NCBI RefSeq assembly: GCF_001612985.1
Contig: NZ_BDBM01000007.1
Coordinates: 62,001-126,000, forward strand
Direction: 5' to 3'
Source: Nocardia gamkensis NBRC 108242
Lineage (GTDB): Bacteria > Actinomycetota > Actinomycetes > Mycobacteriales > Mycobacteriaceae
DNA: 64,000 nt
The notes under the pieces are model-generated. The model was not told the DNA's origin. It made no database searches and was given only the letters and a program-made list of their open reading frames with translations. This document shows positions 33,372 to 42,087 of the stretch, one piece after another (the first letter of the stretch is position 1; each line of letters opens with the position of its first letter). The position numbers and the translations under genes are program-made.

Positions 33372-33815
33372 ATGACTGCGGTAGAGGAATACGCAGTCGC
33401 CCAAGTCTTCGGCACGCTGATTCCGGACGAGGTCGCTGAGATCGAAGGACGACCGATCAGAGACTGCATCGCGGTCCGTGACACCACTGCCCTCGAACAA
33501 CTCCTCGGGATCCCGATGGCGACACTGACCGCGGACATCGCCTGGTTCGAAGCGAGCGAGGTGGTGTACCTCTCCTCGGCGGCCGGCATCCTCATGGCCG
33601 AACTTGCTTGCCATCAGAATCCGACACCGATTCTTGAGCTTGTTCTGAAGGCAGAAGCCGAACAGCGGGAGCGCTGCAAGCACGGCCGAACTTTCCAGGC
33701 TGTCGATGGGTCAGGTGAACGAACCGCGACCCCCGAGCCGGAGTACGACTCTTACCGTAAGCGCCACCGTCCGCGCCATGAGCTGCTTCGTCAGTGGTGC
33801 GGTCATCGCGAGTAG
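33372..33815 (+). CDS. Hypothetical protein of mobile-type cluster
   Basis: 147 residues. The first 100 are helical with a Val-Leu-Leu-like core; the tail is rich in Arg, His and Glu and probably unstructured. No domain recognised. It starts 42 bp after the previous gene and overlaps the next by 22 bp. The three-gene cluster has no clear promoter in view and may be part of a degraded mobile element, given the IS3 remnant just upstream. Confidence 0.6.
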   Translation: MTAVEEYAVAQVFGTLIPDEVAEIEGRPIRDCIAVRDTTALEQLLGIPMATLTADIAWFEASEVVYLSSAAGILMAELACHQNPTPILELVLKAEAEQRERCKHGRTFQAVDGSGERTATPEPEYDSYRKRHRPRHELLRQWCGHRE

Positions 33816-34054
33816 TCACCTTCCACGAGCGTCTGCTTGCCGCGGAGGCTGAAGTCGAGCGGCTGGACATTCTGGCGGCTCGGGCAATCGGCATAGTCAA
33901 GGAGAGCAACGCTTTCCTGGGCCAGGAGTTGGAAGAGGAACACGAACGAGAGCGCATCACGCCAGAGAAGGTTCGCCCGGTTGTGGACCGGCCGCTCGAT
34001 CCATCGGAGATACCCGTCATCTATGTCAAGAGGCGGCAGCGTCGATGGTGGTAG
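33794..34054 (+). CDS. Small charged helical protein
   Basis: 86 residues from GTG 33794, overlapping the end of the previous gene. It is dominated by a long Glu/Ala/Leu-rich helix, likely a coiled coil, and ends in Arg-Arg-Gln-Arg-Arg-Trp-Trp. A basic C-terminus could touch nucleic acid. No family recognised; the call rests on coding bias and overlap. Confidence 0.5.
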   Translation: MVRSSRVVTFHERLLAAEAEVERLDILAARAIGIVKESNAFLGQELEEEHERERITPEKVRPVVDRPLDPSEIPVIYVKRRQRRWW

Positions 34055-34112
34055 CAGCCCGATGTCGTCGATGCTTGGCTGCAAGGAGAACGCTGTTCCG
34101 CGGCGCAGAAGC

Positions 34113-35255
34113 CTATGCCGCTGCTCGATCCTGACCCGCTCCTGTTCGGTGAACCTCATCATCCTTGACCCAGACAAAGGCGACGCCGCTCCTTGGCATG
34201 ATCCAGCCATCGAACTGTAGACCGATCGTTCTGCCCGGCACCGTGTCCGGGCTCTTGGTGACAACCGTCTTGTGGCTGCTCGCAATGAAGTCGATCAGGT
34301 TGACATAGGCGATTTCGGTATCGCTGTAGTCGAGGTCGATGTCGATTCCGCGGCTAGGCTGATCAACCGTGAACTGCAGCCACCGGCTCTGCGGCGCGGG
34401 TTGTAGGCGGTAGGTGAAGGCGATGGTCCGCGGTTGGGTCCGATGGCCATCCGGTAGACCAAGATCGACGGTGTAGGTTTGCGCTCCCCTTCGAGCGCTC
34501 CGCCGGATGGCACGTTCCGCGCCATCAACGGTGAACTGGACCAGTTCGAAGGCTTCCTTGGCGCCAGCGTCGATGCCGCTGGTCGGGTTATAGTACCAGG
34601 CAAAGGTGGACGCTGGATCGTGTGTCAAAGCGCGGTACTCATCGGCATCGGATACCGATACGAACCGGCGCACGGTGCCTGCCGGCACGGTGGTGTATTC
34701 CTGCCGCACCGTGATGACCAGTCCGGAGAGGTCAGTGGAGCTTCCGTCGGCGGTATCCGACCTCGGGGTGGTGATCCGAACCGACAGCTTGACGTCATGC
34801 CATCGCTCGATGGACTGCACGGCCTGGTCGCGAATGTCTGTGTAGAGCTCGCGGGCCAACTCCCTGTCCTTGAGTCGCATTGCCAGGCTGTTGGCGATGA
34901 TCTCGTCCAGGAGTTCAGGGGTGGCTACCCGCTGGAGGTCATCGTCCGCGAAGGCGAAGCCCTTGATGACAGCTTCTTTCATGGCGGGTGCCTGCTCGAT
35001 GAGCAGCCGCCGGAGGCGTGCTTCGTCGGCCTCTTGTTTTTCGCGCTCGAAGTAGGCATCAAGCCAGACGCCGAGTAGGCCGGAGCCAACGAGGAGCGCG
35101 CCCAACTCGCTCCACGGCACCCACGACAGCCATCCCAGCTCTCGCACTGCCGGGAGGGACTTGCCGACTGCCATTAGTCCGACGCCCGTCACGAACAACA
35201 CCACGACAGCGAGGAGTTTCTTGGTTCGGAGGAGTCGGTTCAGGACATCATTCAT
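34113..35255 (-). CDS. Two-helix membrane protein with large cytoplasmic domain
   Basis: 380 residues from ATG 35255. Two hydrophobic helices lie at about 14-33 and 48-67, then a charged helical segment, then from residue 130 a beta-rich domain with several strands (Ile-Thr-Val-Arg-Gln-Glu-Tyr, Leu-Gln-Phe-Thr-Val-Asp). A TTGAT-centred inverted repeat lies 6 bp before the ATG. It converges on the small plus-strand cluster. The family is unknown; helical membrane anchors with a cytoplasmic domain are typical of defence sensors, but no motif here confirms that. Confidence 0.75.
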   Translation of the reverse strand: MNDVLNRLLRTKKLLAVVVLFVTGVGLMAVGKSLPAVRELGWLSWVPWSELGALLVGSGLLGVWLDAYFEREKQEADEARLRRLLIEQAPAMKEAVIKGFAFADDDLQRVATPELLDEIIANSLAMRLKDRELARELYTDIRDQAVQSIERWHDVKLSVRITTPRSDTADGSSTDLSGLVITVRQEYTTVPAGTVRRFVSVSDADEYRALTHDPASTFAWYYNPTSGIDAGAKEAFELVQFTVDGAERAIRRSARRGAQTYTVDLGLPDGHRTQPRTIAFTYRLQPAPQSRWLQFTVDQPSRGIDIDLDYSDTEIAYVNLIDFIASSHKTVVTKSPDTVPGRTIGLQFDGWIMPRSGVAFVWVKDDEVHRTGAGQDRAAA

Positions 35256-35260
35256 AGAGT

Positions 35261-35281
35261 TTGATGCATCTATTGTATCAA
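35261..35281 (-). promoter_or_regulatory. Inverted repeat at the promoter of the 35255 gene
   Basis: Arms TTGATGCA and TGTATCAA (7 of 8 paired) around 5 nt, 6 bp upstream of the ATG. On the minus strand the repeat contains TACAAT, a plausible -10 box, so a repressor bound here would block RNA polymerase. Confidence 0.35.
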
Positions 35282-35309
35282 GCTGGCGGCAATTGGCCTA
35301 GACCAAAAG

Positions 35310-35344
35310 CAGGGTGGGGCGCCCACTACGAGCGCCCCACCCTG
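35310..35344 (-). terminator. Strong terminator after the 13-codon gene
   Basis: A perfect 13-bp stem (35310-35322 with 35332-35344) and a 9-nt loop; on the minus strand it is followed by CTTTTGG. It lies 18 bp after the stop of the mini-gene, isolating it from the membrane-protein gene downstream. Confidence 0.75.
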
Positions 35345-35362
35345 CAGTCAAGGTGTCGGTCG

Positions 35363-35404
35363 TCAGCCGTTGCCGCCACCGAAGAAGCCGTTTCCGCCGC
35401 CCAT
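35363..35404 (-). CDS. 13-residue glycine-rich mini-protein
   Basis: ATG 35404 is preceded by the very strong ribosome site GGGAGGAGG at 7 nt. The encoded peptide is Met-Gly-Gly-Gly-Asn-Gly-Phe-Phe-Gly-Gly-Gly-Asn-Gly, a near repeat, followed by TGA and then by a strong terminator. A good ribosome site, a minimal frame and its own terminator are all consistent with a real tiny gene, or with a leader peptide whose translation controls something. It is divergent from the XRE regulator at 35599. Confidence 0.5.
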   Translation of the reverse strand: MGGGNGFFGGGNG

Positions 35405-35598
35405 GGTGCCACCTCCTCCCGGTTCGCCTCGCCTAGTGGCGGGTTTGCGCTGGGGACATTTGCCCCAGTCACGGGACAAAACCGCCCATTCTCTCGGCGA
35501 GGGCGACCCGACAATAAGGTACGAAACGCTTGGGGTCAATACGCTTGCGTACGTCAAACTCTGGCCGCTTCCGCCTGAGTCGTATGGGGTTGGGCATC

Positions 35599-35859
35599 AT
35601 GCCCGACGACGCCAAGCCTCCGTTGAACGAGACCACTCGCGTATTCGGCTCTCGTGTCCGTGACCGCCGTCTCGAAATCGGCCTCAGTCAGGAAGCGGCG
35701 GCCGTTCGATGCGGCATTCACTGGACCCAACTCGGCAAGGTGGAGCGCGGGCAGCGCAGTCTGCGCTTGGAAACCATCGTCAAGATTGCCGACGGCCTCG
35801 ACATCGACGCGGGCAAGCTGGTCAGCGGATTACCTATTCCGGCGGCTGCGTCAGATTGA
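35599..35859 (+). CDS. Short XRE-family repressor
   Basis: 86 residues from ATG 35599 (an ATG at 35584 is also possible). Residues 20-75 are a Cro/C1-type helix-turn-helix: Arg-Asp-Arg-Arg-Leu-Glu-Ile-Gly-Leu-Ser-Gln-Glu-Ala-Ala-Ala, then Lys-Val-Glu-Arg-Gly-Gln-Arg-Ser-Leu-Arg-Leu-Glu-Thr, then Ile-Val-Lys-Ile-Ala-Asp-Gly-Leu. A single-domain DNA-binding protein, most likely the local regulator of the divergent mini-gene or of the defence genes that converge on it. Confidence 0.8.
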   Translation: MPDDAKPPLNETTRVFGSRVRDRRLEIGLSQEAAAVRCGIHWTQLGKVERGQRSLRLETIVKIADGLDIDAGKLVSGLPIPAAASD

Positions 35860-35995
35860 GCCCCGCCGGATCTTGACTGAGACGGGCGAATGGCTCGGGT
35901 CGATCGGGCTCGATGGCGACTGCGTGTGCCAGTGTGCCCGCGGGCTGGGTGGGATCGTCCGCCATCATCCAGTCAGCTCGTCGGTTGTGCCCCAC

Positions 35996-36985
35996 CTACT
36001 CCGGCCCGAGCAGCCAGTCCTGAGTCTGTATGGCTTCCGTCCAGTCCGTTTGAATGATGGACCCGTCAGGGAACATTGGAATCTCGCGCTGGCGAGCTGA
36101 CGAGAGCAGCTCTGAGACGCGCTCACCGAAGCCGGCCGGATCATTCGCGGGAATCTCTCTGGCAAGGTCAGTCACTCCTCTCAGGAGGCCGAGCTGCACG
36201 CGGAAGCCCCCGAAGCTGACCGTCTCGAACGGACCTTCAACCGACGTGTCCTGGAGGCGGTCGCCAGCATCGAGAGCATTAATGAACGGCTGGTAGTAGG
36301 CGTGGAGGTAGCGGTCCCATGTCACGTGGTCGAGCCGGATGGCGTCTTCAGCTGGCTCGTCGGGGTCGAAAGCATCGACCACCAGTTGCTGCCCGGCGGG
36401 GAAGGAGGCGACGCAGCCCAGTGCGAGCCACGGCGGGCCAGATTCGATCGACAACACGGAACGCTTCTGATCGCGGAGCTTCTCGGGAAGCGTGCGTTCC
36501 ATGGCGCGCGAACGCCCCTTGGCCTCGGCTACCACCCACCCAGAGGGGGCTCGGCCAAACAGATCCGCGCGCTTACGGCCGGTCCCGAAGACGATGCCGT
36601 ACGTCGATGCGTAGCGGTCGATATGCAGCAGATGACTGACACCAAGCACCTGGCGGCAGAAGATCGCTGTCATTGCCGTACCGAGGGCATAGGAGAGGCC
36701 GACAAGTTCGGATCGGTCAAGCTCGTGCGCCAGCCGCGAACGGGTGAGTGCACCATAGGGCCGACGACGAATGTAGGCCGGGATGAGTGACGTGCGGTAC
36801 AGCCATTCCCAGGTCGACGCGCTGCCATAGCGGTAGCGGTCACCGGGGGCACGCCCTGTAGCAAACAGTGCATGGGCCAACTCCTCGGTCCGGAAGCTCA
36901 ACTGACCGTGCGGAACCACTGAGGTTGGGAACGCGTAGGCGTTGTAGTTCACCTCGAATGACGGTGAAAGCGGAATACCTACCAT
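35996..36985 (-). CDS. PD-(D/E)XK nuclease-like protein of defence island
   Basis: 329 residues from ATG 36985 (an in-frame ATG at 37084 has its purines directly against it and is less likely). The middle reads Arg-Ala-Asp-Leu-Phe-Gly-Arg-Ala-Pro-Ser-Gly-Trp-Val-Val-Ala-Glu-Ala-Lys-Gly-Arg, a D-x(n)-E-x-K nuclease core (PD-(D/E)XK). It is followed by Lys-Leu-Arg-Asp-Gln-Lys. The protein probably cuts DNA. It lies in a minus-strand row with the 37101 gene and the GmrSD-type enzyme, so it is likely a defence enzyme. Confidence 0.7.
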   Translation of the reverse strand: MVGIPLSPSFEVNYNAYAFPTSVVPHGQLSFRTEELAHALFATGRAPGDRYRYGSASTWEWLYRTSLIPAYIRRRPYGALTRSRLAHELDRSELVGLSYALGTAMTAIFCRQVLGVSHLLHIDRYASTYGIVFGTGRKRADLFGRAPSGWVVAEAKGRSRAMERTLPEKLRDQKRSVLSIESGPPWLALGCVASFPAGQQLVVDAFDPDEPAEDAIRLDHVTWDRYLHAYYQPFINALDAGDRLQDTSVEGPFETVSFGGFRVQLGLLRGVTDLAREIPANDPAGFGERVSELLSSARQREIPMFPDGSIIQTDWTEAIQTQDWLLGPE

Positions 36986-37100
36986 GATGCCTGTGTCTTT
37001 CCTCTGCTCGCTGCCCACTGGCGTCGCCCCGTTCGGCGCCGCCCAAGTGGGCAGCCCAACATCCCAGCGGAGTGCGGCAGACATTCCTTTGTCGATACGG

Positions 37101-37646
37101 TCAGCCGAAGCCGGGCGTCTCGATCTCGAACTCATCCGGGTACAGTCTGAGCGCACTCGGTGGCCGGTCTTCGGGGATGTGAAGCAGCGGATAGTCCGAG
37201 GAGCGGTGCTGCTGCGGTCGGTAGGTTCCTTCGAACACGACCATCACTGAGCCGCCCACCCCATTTTGGTTTCGTTTCGAGTTCGCGTAGCGCCCCGCGT
37301 TGAGCAGTCCGCGGATATCCCGCCCATCGTTTCCGACGGTGATGGTGCCATCGTGGAACAGTTGGACGAAGGTGCCGTTGTCGGCGCAGACGGTGGCCGC
37401 CACTGTGCGGCCGAGTGCGGGATCGGTCGGCACGTCGATATCGGGGCGCTGCGGCTTTGGACGTGGCACCTTCAGGCGTTCACCGATCTCGATGTGGACA
37501 CTCTCACCCAGAGCGGTCTGGCGCTCCCTGCCACTAACAGTCCAAAGGTGCGCCGTTGAACGGACTTTGACGCGTCCATCGTAGAACAGGGATATACGGT
37601 CGCCGTTGCTGTTGCCAACCACATGCTTGTCGTTATTGGATGCCAC
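37101..37646 (-). CDS. Hypothetical beta-rich protein, defence island
   Basis: 181 residues. Two similar halves are visible: Ile-Ser-Leu-Phe-Tyr-Asp-Gly-Arg-Val-Lys-Val and Val-Gln-Leu-Phe-His-Asp-Gly-Thr-Ile-Thr-Val, each followed by a beta-like stretch, so it may be a duplicated small barrel. No catalytic motif. It sits between the GmrSD-type gene and the PD-(D/E)XK gene, in the same orientation, and may act as their DNA- or protein-binding partner. Confidence 0.65.
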   Translation of the reverse strand: MASNNDKHVVGNSNGDRISLFYDGRVKVRSTAHLWTVSGRERQTALGESVHIEIGERLKVPRPKPQRPDIDVPTDPALGRTVAATVCADNGTFVQLFHDGTITVGNDGRDIRGLLNAGRYANSKRNQNGVGGSVMVVFEGTYRPQQHRSSDYPLLHIPEDRPPSALRLYPDEFEIETPGFG

Positions 37647-37720
37647 TCATACCTCGCGGGGCAAATGTTGGTGAATGATCGTGCGCGCTGACCTGTGGCG
37701 TATCGTCGACTACCGCCACC

Positions 37721-39622
37721 TCACGCCTCATCGGTACTGTCGGCGGCTGGCGCGAACTGGTGGGGGCCGGGCCATTCCTGGCAGATCAGCCTGGTCAGTT
37801 CGGCCGAACGCTTCACAATATCGGCGTCGGTCCACGCGGCAGGGTGGTCATCGATGAGCTCTTTGTTGAGGACAAGCAGGCTGAACTTGCTCAGCAGCGA
37901 GCGCTTGCCCTTGCCGGCCTCGCGCCCGGTGGGAGCGATGAGTTGCGTCTCGCTGTCAGTCCAGGGGCGATGCGAAAGGGAGCCGTTGAGCTTCTGCGTG
38001 ACCAGGGTGAGGTTGCCGAGTGTGTTGACGAGGCGGTCTCGCTCGCGGGCGGCCTCGCCGGTCAGGGGCGGCTGCTGATCCCAGTGCTGCTGCCATTTCT
38101 GGGGCATGACGTGCTCGATCTGCAGCGGGCTACTGAGGCTGACGGATTCGTGGCGTTCGACCCGGAGCCGCTGCTCGATCGCTTCGAGGACAACCCGAAT
38201 TCGACTCTGTCGAATTGTCTTGTAGATGCGGAGTGTCGGCAGATACTCCTGCAGCTCATCGTCACTCGGCCACAGTCGCGTCTCTGCAGTCTGCACACTG
38301 AGGTAGCCGAACAGTGCGGTGCCAACTTTCTCCGGAGCAATGCCGTCGAGGATCGCTAGGGCCGAGACCATGAACCGATTGACGTCCTTCGTGGTGTAGC
38401 GCAGCAGCGTTCGGCGGATCACCCAACTCTCCAACGCATCCAACGCCAGCTCGACCTGTTCGTCGGGGACCTGGTGATTCTCGGAGATGATCGACATCAG
38501 TAGCGGAGTCGTGGCCGCAAGCTCGAACTCTTGGATCACTCGCCGGTAGAAGCGTCCCGCTGCAGTGTCGGGCGGACATTCGGCCAGCATGCGGTAGGTC
38601 TCCGCGTCACGGATCAGTTCGCTGAGCAGTGCCTCGGCCGATTCGATGGTTGTCATGTGATCGCTGGCGTACTGGGTGAAGGCCCTGAATGTTTCATCGA
38701 CCAGGATCTCGTCGCGTGTGCGCATCGTCAGCCAGTACTGCAGAAATGCGTCGATACGTGAGCGCAGGTGACGTCCTTGGGGTACTTCATCGCGCCACCA
38801 GTCGTCGTCGAAGTCGCTCCAGAACCGGTCCGGCCAGCTATCGATGTCGGCGCGCAGCCGTTCGCCCTGCTGGAAGACCCAGTTCTTGACCAGATCGGCC
38901 TTGAGCAAAGGTGTGCCGCGGTCGTTGAGCGTTTCGAAGATCAGCTGGTCGTCGTCATGCCCGGACAAGTTGATCGCCACGACGAGCAGGCGCGATTGCA
39001 GCACATCGGTGAGTGCCTCAACCCGCTGCTTCTCGGTTCCAACCGGTTCTGGCTCGCCTTCCTCATGCTCACCGGAAATCCAGGCGCGGATCTCGGTGCT
39101 GAAAAACTGATGCGCCTCAGTAATGCGGTGGTCGGGGTACTGGCTGCCGTTGGTCCCGGCAAGGGCGGCGGCGAACGCCTCGCGGTCCGAGCGGGAGGGT
39201 CGGAGCTTGAACTGGTCGGGTTTGCCTCGAAACCGATTGGCCGCATTGACGGTCAGCTCTTTAAGGGCCTCGCCCTGGTCGGCGTAGCCGAGATCGGTGA
39301 AGGCTTTCTGCGCGGTATCGAGGAGCAGCTGCAGGGTGGTCGTGCGCTGCTGGCCATCGATGACAGCGTGCCGCGTGACGTCCCCAAGAATTGCCGATCT
39401 GGACTTGTAGACGATGGCGCCGAGGAAGTGTCCGCCGATCTCCTTCAACGTGTCCTGGTCGCCGTTCGCCCCTACCACCCGCTCTGCGACGCGCCTGACG
39501 TCTTGCCATAGGGGAGCCCACTGGTCCTCCTCCGACCAGACATACGGTCGCTGGAAGACCGGGATCTCGTAGTGCACAGCACCGTCGAACAACGCTCGCG
39601 GCGCCAGCGCATCGGCTTTCAT
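37721..39622 (-). CDS. gmrSD-like: GmrSD-type restriction enzyme (DUF262 and DUF1524)
   Basis: 633 residues. The N-terminal DUF262 domain shows Phe-Gln-Arg-Pro-Tyr-Val-Trp (about 23-29) and Ile-Asp-Gly-Gln-Gln-Arg-Thr-Thr-Thr-Leu (near 90), the nucleotide-binding and hydrolysis motifs. The C-terminal DUF1524 part contains Ile-Glu-His-Val-Met-Pro-Gln-Lys-Trp and Leu-Gly-Asn-Leu-Thr-Leu, the HNH nuclease. GmrSD cuts DNA with modified bases, typically glucosyl-hydroxymethylcytosine in phages, using NTP, and this single-chain form is intact. It ends 74 bp before the start of the 37101 gene. Confidence 0.9.
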   Translation of the reverse strand: MKADALAPRALFDGAVHYEIPVFQRPYVWSEEDQWAPLWQDVRRVAERVVGANGDQDTLKEIGGHFLGAIVYKSRSAILGDVTRHAVIDGQQRTTTLQLLLDTAQKAFTDLGYADQGEALKELTVNAANRFRGKPDQFKLRPSRSDREAFAAALAGTNGSQYPDHRITEAHQFFSTEIRAWISGEHEEGEPEPVGTEKQRVEALTDVLQSRLLVVAINLSGHDDDQLIFETLNDRGTPLLKADLVKNWVFQQGERLRADIDSWPDRFWSDFDDDWWRDEVPQGRHLRSRIDAFLQYWLTMRTRDEILVDETFRAFTQYASDHMTTIESAEALLSELIRDAETYRMLAECPPDTAAGRFYRRVIQEFELAATTPLLMSIISENHQVPDEQVELALDALESWVIRRTLLRYTTKDVNRFMVSALAILDGIAPEKVGTALFGYLSVQTAETRLWPSDDELQEYLPTLRIYKTIRQSRIRVVLEAIEQRLRVERHESVSLSSPLQIEHVMPQKWQQHWDQQPPLTGEAARERDRLVNTLGNLTLVTQKLNGSLSHRPWTDSETQLIAPTGREAGKGKRSLLSKFSLLVLNKELIDDHPAAWTDADIVKRSAELTRLICQEWPGPHQFAPAADSTDEA

Positions 39623-40176
39623 CAGGCGATCTCCCTCGACTCAATGAACCCCCAAGCAAGCATGCCTAGCTTAGGGACGGCGCACGGATTGCGCTGCGCG
39701 ATGGCAGACTTCAGTAGTGGAGCACCATCGTTGTCAGAGACGAGCGATCGTCGTCTTGTACGTCATGGGACACCTTCACGACAGGCGAGCAACCCGGCAG
39801 TGTGTCCATGACTGCTCGATCGTTGTAGTACTGGGAGATCTAGGCATCGATGCCGTCGAACGTGTGCCGTCAACTGCAGGCTGCGGTGTCGTCTTTGACC
39901 TCCGCAGTTCGTGGACGCACTATATCCATACCGCCGCGAGAATTGGTCGCTAGACCCCGCTCTCAGCCCGGGATCTTTTCCGACAGCTGCGCCTCATATC
40001 TAAAGATCCGTCGAGTCCCTCGCAGATCATTTCGAATATCATCGGCAAGAATCGACTGAGCGCTGGGTGTCCGTCGATGGCCCTGGCGATTGATTCGCTA
40101 CGGCGAGCCGAGATTTCGCGAATGGTTCGACAGTAGTCGAATCTTGCAGCGTTGCGACGCCTTCAGATGTGGCGCT
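39623..40176. other. 550-bp gap without a convincing gene
   Basis: Between the start of the GmrSD-type gene and the end of the Mrr-like gene. Short open frames occur on the plus strand (up to 78 codons) but none has a ribosome site or a recognisable protein pattern. It should contain the promoter of the GmrSD-type gene. Confidence 0.5.
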
Positions 40177-41133
40177 TTATATGACCATTTCGCTGACCGG
40201 AAAGTAGCATTGACCGGTCTCACTGGCGTGGCGCTTCTTTCTGGTGAGCATGTCATCGAGCCGTATGCGTCCCTCAAGGACGCACATGAGATCCGTCCCA
40301 TCCATGGTGAGGAACGGTGTGCTTTTGTTGTACTCTTGGACTGCGTCCTTCGTGAATCCGGTAACACTGACGAGAAGGCCCAATGTAATCCGGAGCCTCC
40401 GTTCCACTTTCTTGGCGAAGGCATCTGCCTGCTCGCGGCTGACCTTTTCTTTCCGCCACCTGGCTTCGACAATGTAGTCGTCGCTGTCGTGGGTGAATGC
40501 GCCGTCAATCTGTTCGGTGTCAAGTTCATAGGCGACGCTCGGGTTGAGGTCGAAGAGGCTGAATAGCTGGTACAAGAAGCCTTCGAACGCTTTTCCGCGC
40601 GAGTGGGGATTGTCGGTACTATGCATCGCAATGAAGTGTTGTTTCATCTGCTCAAGTGTCTGATCAAACTTCTTTTGCGAGGCGAGCTGTTGCTCGAACA
40701 CGGCTTGCTGAGCCGCAAGCCGTTCGCGCTCACTGAGCAACATTTCAAACAGTTCGGTATGCCGCTTCATTTCGGCAACGGCTCTGCGCGCCGTAGCGAT
40801 TCGCGTTGCGGAGTCCTCTAAGTCCTCAAGGTCGAAGAAGCGTGTCATATTGGCCACTTCCATCATTAGATGGATCGTTGCGTCCTGATACGTTGCCTCC
40901 TGAGTCAACAGTCGGCCGATCAGTACATCGACGATCTTGTACTTGGTCCACTCCTTGAAGTCAAGCCCCACAAGTACGTTCGGGTGCTCGCGGAACGCCG
41001 CCTTAAGGAAGGGCTTCAGCGTGCGTTCCTTGTACCAGAAGACGACGGGCAATGCCTTCTGCAGCGCCTGGTACGCCTGAGCCGAGATCCGTTTGCGCGG
41101 AGAAGTCGCGGGCACCTTCCATGGACCTTTCAA
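40177..41133 (-). CDS. Mrr-like restriction endonuclease-fold protein
   Basis: 318 residues. Residues 100-175 form a coiled coil (Arg-Glu-Arg-Leu-Ala-Ala-Gln-Gln and similar). The C-terminal domain has Arg-Gly-Lys-Ala-Phe-Glu-Gly-Phe-Leu-Tyr-Gln-Leu-Phe, Glu-Gln-Ile-Asp-Gly-Ala-Phe and Asp-Tyr-Ile-Val-Glu-Ala-Arg-Trp, the REase fold. The expected Glu-x-Lys is Glu-Ala-Arg, so the lysine is replaced. A helix with Asp-Ala-Phe-Ala-Lys-Lys-Val follows and a strand with Leu-Leu-Val-Ser-Val-Thr-Gly-Phe. It may still cut if the arginine substitutes, or may only bind DNA. Confidence 0.75.
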   Translation of the reverse strand: MKGPWKVPATSPRKRISAQAYQALQKALPVVFWYKERTLKPFLKAAFREHPNVLVGLDFKEWTKYKIVDVLIGRLLTQEATYQDATIHLMMEVANMTRFFDLEDLEDSATRIATARRAVAEMKRHTELFEMLLSERERLAAQQAVFEQQLASQKKFDQTLEQMKQHFIAMHSTDNPHSRGKAFEGFLYQLFSLFDLNPSVAYELDTEQIDGAFTHDSDDYIVEARWRKEKVSREQADAFAKKVERRLRITLGLLVSVTGFTKDAVQEYNKSTPFLTMDGTDLMCVLEGRIRLDDMLTRKKRHASETGQCYFPVSEMVI

Positions 41134-41424
41134 TCCTGAGAGTCATTGTCGTCGCGCCGCCACGCGCCCCGACCGACCATACTCCCTCGATCGGCGGAAG
41201 CCCGTCGCTTCCCCGTCCTTCCGCTGCGGTGAGCTCCAACGGATTGCAGGTGTGCGTTCCGGGCGGCTGGACTATCCTCGACGCGGTCGCGTTCCGAGGG
41301 TGGAAGGTTGGAGCGTGATGTCCCATCGGCGTCGGGGGTGGCCTAATGAGCGTTTCGCAGTCTGTGATTCCGCCAGTTCGCACGCCGCCATACGTGCTGG
41401 CGGTCACCGGCGTCGGCATGCTGT

Positions 41425-41985
41425 GTGGGGTTCTCGCTGTCGTCCTTGCCGTGGTGGATGGCGAGGGGGTGTATCGCGGTCGCGTTCATGACCATCATTC
41501 CGGCGGCGGCCACGTATCGGGCGCTGGTTGCGGGACCCGGTACCTGGGCGAAGGTCGTCGAGAGTATCGCGGTCCTGTTTGGGGTGTGGCTGATGTGGCG
41601 GCAGCCCGACGTTGGGCTGATTCTGGCGGTCGTCTTCTTGTTGTTTCCTGTGCTGGCCGGTGAGACATACCGGCGCCTTCGGCGTCTGCGGGAGGCGCGG
41701 CTGCGTTGGCTCACCCTGACCGCGGCAGCAGCGGACGAGGGCGGGCGGATTCTTTGGGTCGAGCACGCGAGTCCGCGTGGGCAGCAGACGCAGGTGCTCC
41801 TGCTTGACCCTGCGACGGAACTAGAGACGGCCCCGCGATCATTGTGGGGTCAGTGGCCGTCAGGCATCTACGTGTGTGTCAGCGACGGCCGGCGTGTGCT
41901 GGCGGCGGCCCTGCCTGGCGATCCGGCTGCTGTGGACAAACTCGCGAAATATGTAGTACAGCAAGGCTATCCGAGCCGTTGTTGA
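41425..41985 (+). CDS. Membrane protein, likely frameshifted at its 5' end
   Basis: About 187 residues are open in this frame: three hydrophobic helices, then a soluble C-terminal half. The frame starting at ATG 41346 encodes a plausible first helix (Tyr-Val-Leu-Ala-Val-Thr-Gly-Val-Gly-Met-Leu), but it is lost at the run of five G at 41465-41469. Removing one G would join the two frames into one protein of about 213 residues. Either the gene is damaged, or the sequence has an extra base, or translation begins at a later ATG (41488). It precedes the vWA/PP2C/kinase trio, so a membrane partner of that system is possible. Confidence 0.5.
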   Translation: MGFSLSSLPWWMARGCIAVAFMTIIPAAATYRALVAGPGTWAKVVESIAVLFGVWLMWRQPDVGLILAVVFLLFPVLAGETYRRLRRLREARLRWLTLTAAAADEGGRILWVEHASPRGQQTQVLLLDPATELETAPRSLWGQWPSGIYVCVSDGRRVLAAALPGDPAAVDKLAKYVVQQGYPSRC

Positions 41986-42087
41986 GGTGACAGGTCGGTA
42001 TCTGACGGTATCGTGGGCCTGTTCGTCTGAATGCAATTCGCACTGTGCGCGGGGATCGGAAGGCGCATCAACACGAGGGAGGGTGTC

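Noticed and set aside
39717..39953. A 78-codon frame in the gap after the GmrSD-type gene
   Set aside because: No ribosome site, no similarity seen, and no neighbouring coding signal.
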